Source: Methylobacterium sp. Leaf99
Lineage (GTDB): Bacteria; Pseudomonadota; Alphaproteobacteria; Rhizobiales; Beijerinckiaceae
Direction: 5' to 3'
Assembly (NCBI RefSeq): GCF_001422375.1
Contig: NZ_LMMU01000001.1
Coordinates: 310,223 to 374,222 of the forward strand
DNA length: 64,000 nt
In this document: piece after piece, positions 50,614 through 59,867 of the stretch
Numbering within the stretch: position 1 is the first letter of the stretch
Layout of the letters: each line of letters starts with the position of its first letter
The notes under the pieces: model-generated
The model's input: the letters and a program-made list of their open reading frames with translations, nothing else
The model's database searches: none
Told to the model about the DNA's origin: nothing
Made by a program: the position numbers and the translations under genes

Positions 50614-52245
50614 ATGGCTAACGCCGCAGCACATCCGGGGCATCACGACGCCCACGCCCACGACCACAAGCCGCCGTTCTTCTCCCGCTGGTTCCTCTCC
50701 ACGAACCACAAGGACATCGGCACCCTCTACCTGCTGTTCGCCTTCTGCGCGGGCATCATCGGCGCGTTCCTCTCCTTCGGCATCCGCATGGAGATGGAGG
50801 AGCCCGGTCTCCAGTATTTCGCCAATCCCGGCACCTACAACGTGTTCGTCACCGGCCACGGCCTCATCATGGTGTTCTTCATGGTGATGCCCGCCCTCAT
50901 CGGCGGCTTCGGCAACTGGTTCGTGCCCCTCATGATCGGCGCGCCCGACATGGCGTTCCCGCGCATGAACAACATCTCGTTCTGGCTGACGGTGGCGGGC
51001 TTCCTCAGCCTCGTCTGCTCGCTGTTCGTCGAGGGCGCTCCGGGCGCCAGCGGCGCCGGCACCGGCTGGACCGTCTACCCGCCGCTCTCCACCGCCGGTC
51101 ACCCCGGCCCGGCCGTCGACTTCGCGATCTTCGCCCTGCACCTCTCGGGCGCCGGCTCGATCCTCGGCGCCATCAACTTCATCACCACCATCCTGAACAT
51201 GCGCGCGCCGGGCATGACCCTTCACAAGATGCCGCTGTTCGCCTGGTCGATGCTGGTGACGGCGTTCCTGCTGCTGCTGTCGCTCCCGGTGCTCGCCGGC
51301 GCGATCACCATGCTGCTCACCGACCGCAACTTCGGCACGACCTTCTTCGACCCGGCCGGCGGCGGCGATCCGGTGCTCTACCAGCACCTGTTCTGGTTCT
51401 TCGGCCACCCCGAAGTGTACATCATGATCCTGCCGGCCTTCGGCATCGTCTCCCACATCATCTCGACCTTCTCGCGCAAGCCCGTGTTCGGCTACCTCGC
51501 CATGGCCTACGCAATGGTCGCCATCGGCGTCGTCGGCTTCGTCGTGTGGGCGCACCACATGTACACCGTCGGCCTGTCGCTCCAGACCCAGTCCTACTTC
51601 GTGTTCGCCACGATGGTGATCGCGGTGCCCACGGGCGTGAAGATCTTCTCGTGGATCGCCACCATGTGGGGCGGCTCCATCCGCTTCACCGCCGCCATGC
51701 ACTGGGCCGTCGGCTTCATCTTCCTGTTCACCGTCGGCGGCGTGACCGGTGTGGTGCTCGCGAACTCGGCCGTCGATAAGTACCTGCACGACACCTACTA
51801 CGTCGTGGCGCACTTCCACTACGTGCTTTCGCTCGGCGCCGTGTTCATCATCTTCGCCGGTGTCTACTACTGGTTCCCGAAGATGACCGGCCACATCATC
51901 CCCGAATGGGCCGGCAAGCTGCACTTCTGGCTCGCCTTCATCGGCGCGAACGTGCTGTTCTTCCCGATGCACTTCCTCGGCCTCGCCGGCATGCCGCGTC
52001 GCTACGCCGACTATCCGGAGGCCTTCGCCGGCTGGCACAAGGTCTCGACCTGGGGCGGGCACATCTTCGCCCTCGGCATGGTGGTGTTCTTCATCGGCGT
52101 GGTTCTCGCCTTCCGCTCCAGCCGGCGCGCCGCCGACAATCCGTGGGGTGAGGGTGCGACCACCCTCGAGTGGACCCTGTCGTCGCCGCCCCCCTTCCAC
52201 CAGTTCGAGACGCTGCCCCGCATCGTCGACGAGCCGGCGCACTAA
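50614..52245 (+). CDS. coxA: Cytochrome c oxidase subunit I
   Basis: CoxA is the catalytic subunit holding heme a and the heme a3-CuB site where O2 is reduced. The 543-residue protein has 12 predicted transmembrane helices. The cross-linked His-Tyr appears in [18 protein letters not shown], the CuB histidines in [10 protein letters not shown], and the heme ligands in HFHYVLSLG. The D-channel and K-channel segments are present. A Cys-free N-terminal segment rich in His ([15 protein letters not shown]) precedes the first helix. It is followed by a terminator-like hairpin. Confidence 0.97.
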   Translation: MANAAAHPGHHDAHAHDHKPPFFSRWFLSTNHKDIGTLYLLFAFCAGIIGAFLSFGIRMEMEEPGLQYFANPGTYNVFVTGHGLIMVFFMVMPALIGGFGNWFVPLMIGAPDMAFPRMNNISFWLTVAGFLSLVCSLFVEGAPGASGAGTGWTVYPPLSTAGHPGPAVDFAIFALHLSGAGSILGAINFITTILNMRAPGMTLHKMPLFAWSMLVTAFLLLLSLPVLAGAITMLLTDRNFGTTFFDPAGGGDPVLYQHLFWFFGHPEVYIMILPAFGIVSHIISTFSRKPVFGYLAMAYAMVAIGVVGFVVWAHHMYTVGLSLQTQSYFVFATMVIAVPTGVKIFSWIATMWGGSIRFTAAMHWAVGFIFLFTVGGVTGVVLANSAVDKYLHDTYYVVAHFHYVLSLGAVFIIFAGVYYWFPKMTGHIIPEWAGKLHFWLAFIGANVLFFPMHFLGLAGMPRRYADYPEAFAGWHKVSTWGGHIFALGMVVFFIGVVLAFRSSRRAADNPWGEGATTLEWTLSSPPPFHQFETLPRIVDEPAH

Positions 52246-52270
52246 AGAACGAACCTCTGATCCACGGATT

Positions 52271-52302
52271 GCGAGGGCCGCGCGAGCGGTCCTCGCTCTT
52301 TC
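52271..52302 (+). terminator. Terminator after coxA with GCGA tetraloop
   Basis: An 11-bp stem (GCGAGGGCCGC with GCGGTCCTCGC, one G-U) closed by a GCGA tetraloop is followed by TCTTTC. A second, larger stem (52305-52339) follows directly. Together they suggest partial termination between coxA and ctaB. Confidence 0.7.
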
Positions 52303-52416
52303 CCGGATGCCCATCCGCCCCGCTCGCGGGCGGGCATCCCGAAAAGGGCGGCGCCAGCACTCATCCTTCGATGACGGCGTGATCCGAAGCCCCCACGTCA
52401 ACCGCATCAGGTCCCC

Positions 52417-53370
52417 ATGACGAGCCTGTCGAACAGCCTCTCCGCTGCCGCCGAGCCGCAACCGGTCACCATGGCCGTCGGCGGCGAGGTCTCGGATTTC
52501 TTCGCCCTGCTGAAGCCGCGCGTGATGGTGCTGGTGATCTTCACCGCCCTCGTCGGCATGGCGGTGTCGAACGTCCACATCCAGCCCGTGGTCGGCACGA
52601 TCTCCCTGCTGATGATCGCCGTGGGCGCCGGCGCCTCGGGCTGCCTCAACATGTGGTGGGACGCCGACATCGACGCGGTGATGACCCGCACGGCCAAGCG
52701 CCCGATCCCGGACGGGCGCATCCAGCCCGGCGAAGCCCTCGCCTTCGGCATCGTCCTGTCCGTCGGCTCGGTGCTGGTGCTCGGCCTCGCCTCGAACTGG
52801 CTCGCGGCCGGGCTGCTGGCCTTCACCATCGTGTTCTACGCGGTGTTCTATTCCATGTGGCTGAAGCGGGCGACGCCGCAGAACATCGTCATCGGCGGGG
52901 CCGCCGGCGCCCTGCCGCCGGTTATCGGCCAGGCCGTGGTCACCGGCTCGGTCGGTATCGAATCCCTCGTCCTGTTCCTGATCATCTTCATCTGGACGCC
53001 GCCGCACTTCTGGGCCCTGGCCCTGATCAAGTCCGGCGAATACGCCAAGGCCGGCATCCCGATGATGCCCAACGTGGCCGGGCCCCAATCCACCCGCCGG
53101 CAGATCATCTACTACTCGATCGTGCTGTTCCCCATCGGCCTCGCGCCGGTCTTCCTCGGCTTCGGCGGCCTGCTCTATGGCCTGACCGCCCTCCTCGGCG
53201 GCCTCGGCATGCTCGCCTTCAGCGTCCACGTCTTCCGCAACCGCGAGGGCGAGGCGGAGCGCAAGGCGGCGCTCGGCATGTTCGGCTTCTCGATCCTGTA
53301 CCTGTTTCTTCTGTTCTCCGCCCTTCTCGCCGAGCACAGCCTCGGCCTGTTCCGGGCGGTGATCGCGTGA
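52417..53370 (+). CDS. ctaB: Protoheme IX farnesyltransferase (heme O synthase)
   Basis: CtaB (Cox10) farnesylates heme b to heme o, the precursor of heme a for the oxidase. The 317-residue UbiA-family membrane protein has about nine hydrophobic helices and two Asp-rich prenyl-diphosphate sites: [20 protein letters not shown] near residue 75 and [15 protein letters not shown] near residue 208. The segment [13 protein letters not shown] is conserved in CtaB. The stop overlaps the next small gene by 4 bases (GTGA). It lies in the cox cluster, as usual in alphaproteobacteria. Confidence 0.95.
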   Translation: MTSLSNSLSAAAEPQPVTMAVGGEVSDFFALLKPRVMVLVIFTALVGMAVSNVHIQPVVGTISLLMIAVGAGASGCLNMWWDADIDAVMTRTAKRPIPDGRIQPGEALAFGIVLSVGSVLVLGLASNWLAAGLLAFTIVFYAVFYSMWLKRATPQNIVIGGAAGALPPVIGQAVVTGSVGIESLVLFLIIFIWTPPHFWALALIKSGEYAKAGIPMMPNVAGPQSTRRQIIYYSIVLFPIGLAPVFLGFGGLLYGLTALLGGLGMLAFSVHVFRNREGEAERKAALGMFGFSILYLFLLFSALLAEHSLGLFRAVIA

Positions 53371-53537
53371 GCGGCCTGCAGAACACGCCGCAGCCGCGTC
53401 CCCTCACCCCCGAGGAGGCCCAGCGCCGGCGCAAGCGCTCGCTCGCCATCGCGGCGGTGCTGTTCACCCTCGTGGCGATCTTCTACGTGCTGACCATCGC
53501 GAAGCTCGGACCTCAGGTCCTCAACCGCGCGCTCTGA
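53367..53537 (+). CDS. Small CoxF-like cytochrome oxidase assembly protein
   Basis: This encodes 56 residues: a polar N-terminus with [12 protein letters not shown] and one transmembrane helix ([20 protein letters not shown]), then a short tail. The GTG start overlaps the ctaB stop by 4 bases. The small single-pass gene between ctaB and ctaG in alphaproteobacterial cox clusters is often called coxF, and its position here matches. Its role is unknown; it may assist assembly of the oxidase. Confidence 0.8.
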   Translation: MSGLQNTPQPRPLTPEEAQRRRKRSLAIAAVLFTLVAIFYVLTIAKLGPQVLNRAL

Positions 53538-53558
53538 AGGCGTGGCGAAAGAGACACC

Positions 53559-54158
53559 ATGACCGACCGCAGAAACCCGGCCCGGAAGGCCACCGTCACG
53601 GCCGTCGCCTGCGCCGCGCTCGCCTTCGGGATGATCGGCCTCGCCTTCGCGTCGGTGCCGCTCTACGACATGTTCTGCAAGGCGACGGGCTTCGACGGGA
53701 CGCCGCGCAAGGGTGCGGCGCTCGCGGCGGCGGCCACGGACGACAGCATGCTGGTCCGGTTCGACACCAACGTGTCCTCCGGCCTGCCCTGGCGGTTCCA
53801 GGCCGAGGCCCCGCAAGTCACTGCACGCCTCGGAGAGACCAAAACGGTCTTCTTCAAGGTGAGGAACACCGGCACCGCACCGTCCACCGGCATCGCGACG
53901 TTCAACGTCCAGCCGGCCTTGATGGGCGCCTTCTTCGTCAAGATCGAATGCTTCTGCTTCAACGAGCAGACCCTGCAGCCGGGCGAGACCATGGATTTCC
54001 CGGTGGTGTTCTACATCGATCCGGCTGTGCGACAGGACTCGAACACCGCGCACCTCGCCGAGATGACGCTGTCCTACACCTACTTCGCGTCGAAGAACGG
54101 CCAGCCCACCGCCGAGCTTGCGACGACGGGCAGCACGGGAAAGAAGTCGAATTTCTGA
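53559..54158 (+). CDS. ctaG: Cytochrome c oxidase assembly protein CtaG/Cox11
   Basis: CtaG delivers copper to the CuB site of CoxA. The 199-residue protein has one N-terminal transmembrane helix (about residues 12-30), then a periplasmic immunoglobulin-like domain. Signatures are ASVPLYDMFCKATGFDGTP right after the helix and the copper-binding CxCF sequence in VKIECFCFNEQTLQPGE. The segment FYIDPAVRQDSNTAHLAEMT is also typical of Cox11. It lies 21 bases after the small CoxF-like gene. Confidence 0.95.
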   Translation: MTDRRNPARKATVTAVACAALAFGMIGLAFASVPLYDMFCKATGFDGTPRKGAALAAAATDDSMLVRFDTNVSSGLPWRFQAEAPQVTARLGETKTVFFKVRNTGTAPSTGIATFNVQPALMGAFFVKIECFCFNEQTLQPGETMDFPVVFYIDPAVRQDSNTAHLAEMTLSYTYFASKNGQPTAELATTGSTGKKSNF

Positions 54159-54292
54159 CGCACCAAGCGTGACAAGAGCGCGCCGGGCTGATTAAGGGTC
54201 TGAGCGTGGAAGCCGGTTATCCGGTCGAGCCGAAACAATGAGAGAGCCCGGGGCCGTCACGGTCGGGGGCCAGGGGTCAGGAGAGACGTTAG

Positions 54293-55150
54293 ATGGCCGA
54301 GGCGCACGCCAAGAACCACGATTTCCACATTCTCGCCCCGAGTCCGTGGCCGCTCATCGGCGCTTTTTCCGGCTTCCTGATGGCGTTCGGCGCCGTCTTC
54401 TGGATGAAGAGCCTCACCATCGGCACCCTCAGCCCGGGTCCCTACATCTTCGGTGCCGGCACCCTCGGCGTGCTCTACACCATGTACGCCTGGTGGAAGG
54501 ACGTGGTTCACGAGGCCAACACCGGCGACCACACCCGCGTGGTGCAGCTCCACCACCGCTACGGCATGATCATGTTCATCGCCTCCGAGGTGATGTTCTT
54601 CGCCGCGTGGTTCTGGGCCTATTTCGAGGCGGCCCTCTACACCGCCGACCCGATCCAGTCGACCCGCGTCGATTTCACCGGCGGCACCTGGCCGCCCAAG
54701 GGCATCGAGGCGTTCGATCCCTGGCACCTGCCGCTCCTCAACACCCTGATCCTGCTGACCTCGGGCACGACGATCACCTGGGCCCACCACGCCCTGCTGC
54801 ACGACGATCGCAAGGGCCTGAAATACGGCTTGTGGCTGACGATCATCCTCGGCGTGCTGTTCAGCGCCTGCCAAGCCTACGAGTACGCCCACGCCCATTT
54901 CGGCTTCTCGGGCAGCATCTACTCGGCGACCTTCTTCATGGCGACGGGCTTCCACGGCTTCCACGTCATCATCGGCACCATCTTCCTCGCCATCTGCCTG
55001 TACCGCGCCTATCTCGGACAGTTCACGGTGAAGCAGCACCTCGGCTTCGAATTCGCCGCCTGGTACTGGCACTTCGTCGACGTGGTGTGGCTGTTCCTGT
55101 TCGCCTCGATCTACGTCTGGGGCTCGGGCATCGGACACGCCGCCCACTGA
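54293..55150 (+). CDS. coxC: Cytochrome c oxidase subunit III
   Basis: CoxC has no redox centre but stabilises the enzyme and keeps proton uptake efficient. The 285-residue protein has seven hydrophobic segments. Conserved pieces include [20 protein letters not shown], with the Glu near a lipid site, [15 protein letters not shown], and [20 protein letters not shown]. The C-terminal [19 protein letters not shown] is diagnostic. A gap of 134 bases separates it from ctaG. A strong hairpin follows. Confidence 0.96.
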   Translation: MAEAHAKNHDFHILAPSPWPLIGAFSGFLMAFGAVFWMKSLTIGTLSPGPYIFGAGTLGVLYTMYAWWKDVVHEANTGDHTRVVQLHHRYGMIMFIASEVMFFAAWFWAYFEAALYTADPIQSTRVDFTGGTWPPKGIEAFDPWHLPLLNTLILLTSGTTITWAHHALLHDDRKGLKYGLWLTIILGVLFSACQAYEYAHAHFGFSGSIYSATFFMATGFHGFHVIIGTIFLAICLYRAYLGQFTVKQHLGFEFAAWYWHFVDVVWLFLFASIYVWGSGIGHAAH

Positions 55151-55180
55151 GTTCGGCCATCGCGGCTGCACGGGAGACAT

Positions 55181-55206
55181 GAAAGGGCGGCGCGAGCCGC
55201 CCTTTC
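55181..55206 (+). terminator. Terminator after coxC
   Basis: An 11-bp perfect stem (GAAAGGGCGGC and GCCGCCCTTTC) closed by a GCGA tetraloop lies about 30 bases past the coxC stop. The stem ends in TTTC but there is no long U-tract. Confidence 0.65.
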
Positions 55207-55279
55207 GCGTGTGGGGACCGTCCCTTATCCCCATATCCGCATCGAGCCGGCGTTCGTCCGGGCTCGAGGAGTACGCATC

Positions 55280-55648
55280 TTGGACGCCACGCGGCCGCTT
55301 CCCCCACCCATCCCCACCGGCCTGCGCGGCCGCTGCCCGCATTGCGGCGAGGGCCACATGTTCGACGGGTTTCTCACCTTTCGCCCGTCCTGCGAAGTGT
55401 GCGGCCAGGACTTCTCCGGCTTCAACTCCGGTGACGGCCCGGCCTTCTTCGTCATGTCCATCGTCGGGATCGTGGTGGTCGGCCTCGCCCTGTGGATGGA
55501 GATCACCTACGAGCCGGCGATCTGGATTCACGCCGTCGTCGCCGGCACCCTGTCCATCGGCCTGAGCCTCGCCATCATCCGGCCGCTCAAGGGCGTGCTG
55601 GCCGCCCTGCAATTCGCCAACAAGGCCGAGCAGGGACGCTTCCGCTAG
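55280..55648 (+). CDS. DUF983 family membrane protein
   Basis: This 122-residue protein starts from TTG at 55280, chosen because GGAG lies eight bases upstream. It has two CxxC-type pairs near the N-terminus (GRCPHCGEGHMF, then SCEVCGQDF), like a zinc ribbon, and two transmembrane helices (AFFVMSIVGIVVVGLALWME and AVVAGTLSIGLSLAII). DUF983 genes in alphaproteobacteria sit between coxC and surf1, as here, and are presumed to help build the oxidase, although no activity is known. Its stop overlaps the surf1 start by one base. Confidence 0.85.
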   Translation: MDATRPLPPPIPTGLRGRCPHCGEGHMFDGFLTFRPSCEVCGQDFSGFNSGDGPAFFVMSIVGIVVVGLALWMEITYEPAIWIHAVVAGTLSIGLSLAIIRPLKGVLAALQFANKAEQGRFR

Positions 55649-56403
55649 TGCCGTCGGTCCGGCCCGGCGCCGTGCGTGCCCTGATCGCGCCCGGCCTCGT
55701 CTCCCTCGTCTGCCTCGCGATCCTCCTCGGCCTCGGCGTTTGGCAGCTCGACCGCAAGGGCCAGAAGGAGGCGCTGATCGGGCGCATCCTCGATCGCTCG
55801 CGGGTCGAGCCTCCGGCGGCCCTGCCGGCGCCCGGCACGTGGAACCCGGACGCCGACGAGTTCCGGCGGGTGCGCGTGACCGGAACCCTCCTCAACGACC
55901 GCGAGACCCTGGTCCACGGCCTGGCGGCCGGCGCCACGCCGGGGCGCGCGCTCCAGGGCTACTACGTTCTGACGCCCCTGCGCCTGTCCGAGGGCGGGAC
56001 GGTGCTGATCAATCGCGGCTTCGTGCCCACCGAGCTCAAGGCGCCGGCCAACCGCAGCGGCGGGCAGATCGCCGGGGAGACCGTGGTCACCGGCATCCTG
56101 CGGGGCTCCGAGCCGCGCACCATGTTCGTCCCGGCCGCCGACGCCGCACGCAACGAGTGGTTCAACCGCGACATCGCCGGCATCAGCGCGGCGGCCGGCC
56201 TGACCGACCCCCTGCCCTACCTCGTCGAGGCGGACGCGACCCCCAATCCCGGCGGCTGGCCCAAGGGCGGGCAGCTGCGGGTCGATCTGCCGAACAACCA
56301 CCTGCAATACGCCTTCACCTGGTTCGGCATCGCCGGCTGCCTCGTCGGCGTCTTCGGCGTGTTCGCGTGGAAGCGCCTCTTCGACGCACCGGACGCGGCC
56401 TGA
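55648..56403 (+). CDS. SURF1-family cytochrome oxidase assembly protein
   Basis: SURF1 supports insertion of heme a into CoxA. The 251-residue protein has the typical pair of transmembrane helices at each end: LIAPGLVSLVCLAILLGLGV near residue 15, followed by WQLDRKGQKEALI, and FTWFGIAGCLVGVFGVFAWK near residue 230. A periplasmic loop lies between them. The segments LLNDRETLVHGL and LINRGFVPTELK are conserved, and HLQYAFTWFG at the C-terminal helix is diagnostic. The GTG start overlaps the DUF983 stop by one base. Confidence 0.92.
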   Translation: MPSVRPGAVRALIAPGLVSLVCLAILLGLGVWQLDRKGQKEALIGRILDRSRVEPPAALPAPGTWNPDADEFRRVRVTGTLLNDRETLVHGLAAGATPGRALQGYYVLTPLRLSEGGTVLINRGFVPTELKAPANRSGGQIAGETVVTGILRGSEPRTMFVPAADAARNEWFNRDIAGISAAAGLTDPLPYLVEADATPNPGGWPKGGQLRVDLPNNHLQYAFTWFGIAGCLVGVFGVFAWKRLFDAPDAA

Positions 56404-56478
56404 GCCGGCGACCAGCTTGTCCGCGGACCGGCGCGCGCTACTCTCCGGTCCGGCGGTTCACGCCACGGAGGGTGTCCC

Positions 56479-56895
56479 ATGCGTGCCGCGACCCTAATGA
56501 TGGCCTTCGCCTTGACCGTGGGCGCGGCCCAGGCGGCCGACGAGGCCGGGCGTGACGCGGCCCGCGCCACCGTCACCCGACAGATCGAGGCCTTTCGCAA
56601 GGACGACGCGGCGACGGCCTACGCCCAGGCCGCGCCCGTGATCCAGGGGATGTTCCCCTCCGCCGACACCTTCCTGGCCATGGTCCGCAAGGGCTACGCC
56701 GCCGTCTACCGCGCCCGCACCTACAGCGTGGACCGGGTCGAGGATGTCGGCCCCGAAGGCGTCGCCCTGGGGGTGAAGCTGCAGGACGAGGCCGGCGCCG
56801 ACTGGCTGGCCCTCTACACCCTGGAGAAGCAACCCGACGGCGCCTGGCGCATCACCGGGTGCCAGTTGACGAAGGCGCCGGGTACCGATGCCTGA
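56479..56895 (+). CDS. Secreted DUF4864 family protein
   Basis: This 138-residue protein has a signal peptide (cleavage near QAADEAG) and a small NTF2/SnoaL-like alpha-beta domain of about 110 residues: TVTRQIEAFRKDDAATAYAQ, FLAMVRKGYAAVYRA, then DWLALYTLEKQPDGAWRITG and a final CQL. The pattern is that of DUF4864, found in many alphaproteobacteria, with no known role. The gene is transcribed in the same direction as surf1, 75 bases downstream. Confidence 0.8.
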   Translation: MRAATLMMAFALTVGAAQAADEAGRDAARATVTRQIEAFRKDDAATAYAQAAPVIQGMFPSADTFLAMVRKGYAAVYRARTYSVDRVEDVGPEGVALGVKLQDEAGADWLALYTLEKQPDGAWRITGCQLTKAPGTDA

Positions 56896-56960
56896 GCCGT
56901 CATCAGGTTTCGACAGGCCCGACGGCTTGGTGTAGACGGGGCGCCTTCCCGGAGGCCCCT

Positions 56961-58373
56961 TTGCTTCACGTTTCGACCCGCGGCGCCGCGGCGCCCCTCT
57001 CCTTTTCCGATGCCCTGCTCGCCGGGCTCGCCCGTGACGGCGGTCTCTACGTGCCAGAGACTTGGCCACGGCTGTCGCACGAGACCATCGCGGGGCTGGC
57101 CGGCCTGCGCTACGCCGACGCCGCCAAGATCGTCCTGCGCCCCCTCATCGACGGCGAGATCGCGGATGCCGATTTCGACCGGATGATCGAGGAATCCTAC
57201 GCGACGTTCCGGCACCCGGCCGTCTGCCCGCTGACCCAGCTCGACGACAACCTGTTCCTCCTCGAACTTTTTCACGGGCCGACGCTCGCGTTCAAGGACG
57301 TGGCGATGCAGCTCCTCGGGCGGCTCATGGACCACGTCCTGCGGGCGCGCGGATCGCGGGCGACCATCGTCGGCGCCACCTCGGGCGACACCGGCTCCGC
57401 CGCCGTCGAGGCGTTCCGGGGCCTCGATCAGGTCGACATCTTCATCCTGTTCCCGGAGGGCCGCGTCTCCGAGGTCCAGCGCCGGCAGATGACCTCGGTG
57501 GGGGCGGACAACGTCCACGCCATCGCCATCGACGGCAATTTCGACGATTGCCAGAACATCGTCAAAGCCCTGTTCCAGCACGCCGAATTCGCCGACGCGG
57601 TGAAGCTGTCGGGCGTGAACTCCATCAACTGGGCCCGGGTCGCCGCCCAGGCGGTGTACTACTTCACCGCGGCCGTCGCCCTCGGCGCCCCCCATCGCCC
57701 GGTCTCGTTCGCCGTCCCCACGGGCAATTTCGGCGACATCCTCGCCGGCTGGGTCGCCAAGCGCATGGGCCTGCCCATCGAGCGCCTGATGATCGGCACC
57801 AACGCCAACGACATCCTGGCCCGCACCCTGGAGCACGGGTCCTACGAGGTGCGGGGCGTGCAGCCCACCACCTCGCCGTCCATGGACATCCAGATCTCCT
57901 CGAACTTCGAGCGCCTGCTGTTCGAGGCCCTCGGCCGCGATTCGTCGAGCCTCGGCCGCCTGATGGCCGGCCTGAAGCAGTCGGGCGGGTTCACCCTCGA
58001 TCCGGCGGTGCTCGACACCGTGCGGGCCGAGTTCGACGCCGCGTCCGTGCCCGAGGACGCCGTGAAGGTCGAGATCGCCCGGACCTTCGCCGAGACCGGC
58101 CACGTCATCGATCCGCACAGCGCCATCGGGGTCCATGCCGCGCGGCGGCTCCTGGAGAAGGACCCGCGCACGCCCGTCGTCGCCCTGGCGACCGCCCATG
58201 CGGCGAAGTTCCCCGATGCCGTCTCCGAGGCGGTCGGCGGCGCGCGCCCGGCCCTGCCGCCGCATCTCGCCGACCTCCTCGACCGCGAGGAAAAGTTCTC
58301 GCGCGTCGCCAACGACCAGGCGGCGGTGGAGAGCTTCATCCGCGCCCATGCCCGCATCACCAAGGCCGGCTGA
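56961..58373 (+). CDS. thrC: Threonine synthase
   Basis: ThrC converts O-phosphohomoserine to threonine with pyridoxal phosphate. The 470-residue protein follows the large (proteobacterial) type. It starts LHVSTRGAAAPLSFSDALLA, and the PLP-binding Lys is in FHGPTLAFKDVAMQLLG near residue 111. GATSGDTGSAAVEAF binds phosphate, and VPTGNFGDILAGWVAKRMG is typical. The start is TTG at 56961 with GGAGG five bases before it. It is followed after 4 bases by the M16 peptidase gene, so the two are probably co-transcribed. Confidence 0.95.
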   Translation: MLHVSTRGAAAPLSFSDALLAGLARDGGLYVPETWPRLSHETIAGLAGLRYADAAKIVLRPLIDGEIADADFDRMIEESYATFRHPAVCPLTQLDDNLFLLELFHGPTLAFKDVAMQLLGRLMDHVLRARGSRATIVGATSGDTGSAAVEAFRGLDQVDIFILFPEGRVSEVQRRQMTSVGADNVHAIAIDGNFDDCQNIVKALFQHAEFADAVKLSGVNSINWARVAAQAVYYFTAAVALGAPHRPVSFAVPTGNFGDILAGWVAKRMGLPIERLMIGTNANDILARTLEHGSYEVRGVQPTTSPSMDIQISSNFERLLFEALGRDSSSLGRLMAGLKQSGGFTLDPAVLDTVRAEFDAASVPEDAVKVEIARTFAETGHVIDPHSAIGVHAARRLLEKDPRTPVVALATAHAAKFPDAVSEAVGGARPALPPHLADLLDREEKFSRVANDQAAVESFIRAHARITKAG

Positions 58374-58377
58374 CCCC

Positions 58378-59673
58378 ATGAACCAGCACTTCGCCACCCA
58401 CGGTGCTTCCCCGGACCTGCGGATCACGCGCCTCGACAACGGCGTCACCGTCGTCACGGAGGCGATGCCCGGCGTCGCCACGGCGACCCTCGGGGTCTGG
58501 GTCGGCGCCGGTTCGCGCCACGAGCGGCCCGACGAGGGCGGGCTGAGCCACCTCATCGAGCACATGGCGTTCAAGGGGACGAAGACCCGCTCGGCCCGGC
58601 GCATCGCCGAGGACATCGAGAACGTCGGCGGCGACATCAACGCCGCGACGAGCGCCGAGGGCACGAGCTACACCGCCCGGGTGCTCGGCGAGGATGCCGG
58701 CGTGGCCCTCGACGTCATCGGCGACATCCTCACGGATTCGGTGTTCGACGCCGGCGAACTGGCACGCGAGAAGGGCGTGATCCTCCAGGAACACGCCGCC
58801 ATTGAGGACACCCCCGACGACGTGGTCTACGAGGCCTTCACCGAGGCGGCGTTCCCCGACCAGCCCATGGGCCGTCCGATCATCGGGACGCCGGAGACCA
58901 TCAACAGCTTCGACCGCGCCGGCATCGAGGCCTACATCGCCCGCGAATACACCCCCGACCGCATCGTGCTCGCGGCGGCCGGCGCCATCGCGCACGACGC
59001 CATCGTCGAATCGGCACAGACCCATTTCGGTGCGCTCAAAGCCGCGACGCCGCCCGAGACCGTCCCGGGGGTCTACGGGGGTGGCGAGAAGCGCATCCAG
59101 AAGAAGCTCGAACAGGCCAACGTCGTCATCGGCTTACCCGGCCTGTCGTTCCGCGACCCCGGCTACTACGCCCTCCACATGTTCACCCAGGTGCTCGGCG
59201 GTGGGCTGACCTCGCGCCTGTGGCACGAGGTCCGCGAGACCCGGGGCCTCGCCTACGAGATCCAGGCGTTCCACTGGTCGTTCTACGATTGCGGGCTGTT
59301 CGGCATCGGCGCCGGCACCTCGGGCGGCGATCTCGGCCAGCTCGTGGACGTGACCCTGGAGGCCACCACCCGGGCGGCCCGCGACGCCGACACCGTCGAG
59401 GTCGCCCGCGCCAAGGCGCAGCTCAAGGTCGCGCTGCTGTCGGCCCTCGAGACGCCGGGCGGACGCATCGAGCGCAACGCCCGGCAGATCCTCGCCTGGG
59501 GCCGGGTGATCCCGGCGCAGGAGGTCATCGCCAAGGTGGATGCCGTCACCGTCGAGGACGTCCGCGCCGCCGGCGTCAGACTCCTCGCGGGCGCCCCGAC
59601 CCTCGCCGCCATCGGTCCGATCAAGAAGCTGCCGCCCCTGGAGCGGATCGCCGCTGCCCTGAAGGCCGCCTGA
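58378..59673 (+). CDS. M16 family zinc metallopeptidase (processing-peptidase-like)
   Basis: This 431-residue protein resembles the beta subunit of mitochondrial processing peptidase. The zinc-binding inverted motif HXXEH is complete (GGLSHLIEHMAFKGT, near residue 60), and the second Glu lies in VILQEHAAIEDTPDD about 75 residues on. The C-terminal M16 half contains ALHMFTQVLGGGLTSRLWHE and RGLAYEIQAFHWSF, as expected. No signal peptide is seen, so it is predicted to be cytoplasmic. In alphaproteobacteria the gene is usually next to thrC, as here. Confidence 0.93.
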   Translation: MNQHFATHGASPDLRITRLDNGVTVVTEAMPGVATATLGVWVGAGSRHERPDEGGLSHLIEHMAFKGTKTRSARRIAEDIENVGGDINAATSAEGTSYTARVLGEDAGVALDVIGDILTDSVFDAGELAREKGVILQEHAAIEDTPDDVVYEAFTEAAFPDQPMGRPIIGTPETINSFDRAGIEAYIAREYTPDRIVLAAAGAIAHDAIVESAQTHFGALKAATPPETVPGVYGGGEKRIQKKLEQANVVIGLPGLSFRDPGYYALHMFTQVLGGGLTSRLWHEVRETRGLAYEIQAFHWSFYDCGLFGIGAGTSGGDLGQLVDVTLEATTRAARDADTVEVARAKAQLKVALLSALETPGGRIERNARQILAWGRVIPAQEVIAKVDAVTVEDVRAAGVRLLAGAPTLAAIGPIKKLPPLERIAAALKAA

Positions 59674-59867
59674 GAATTTCCGCCCCCGGCTTGTTTTGGC
59701 CTCAAAGGAACGTGATCCAGCGGGTTCGGCGTCACCCTTAAGAAACGGTGGGCGCCTCCGCCCCGGCGCGCCCGCTGCCTTGCCGGTGAAGGTCGCCGCC
59801 GATACGACTGAGCCTTAAGCTGAGCCGTACTCGTCACCCAGCCTCGCCCGGCCGGAACACTCGCCCG

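Noticed and set aside
52305..52339. Large stem between coxA and ctaB as a possible insertion-sequence end
   Set aside because: No transposase, no direct target repeats and no second copy were seen. It fits better as an RNA hairpin.
50608..53337. Long minus-strand frame of 909 codons opposite coxA and ctaB
   Set aside because: Its composition is Glu/Arg/His/Gly repeats with no domain. The plus strand carries unmistakable oxidase genes.
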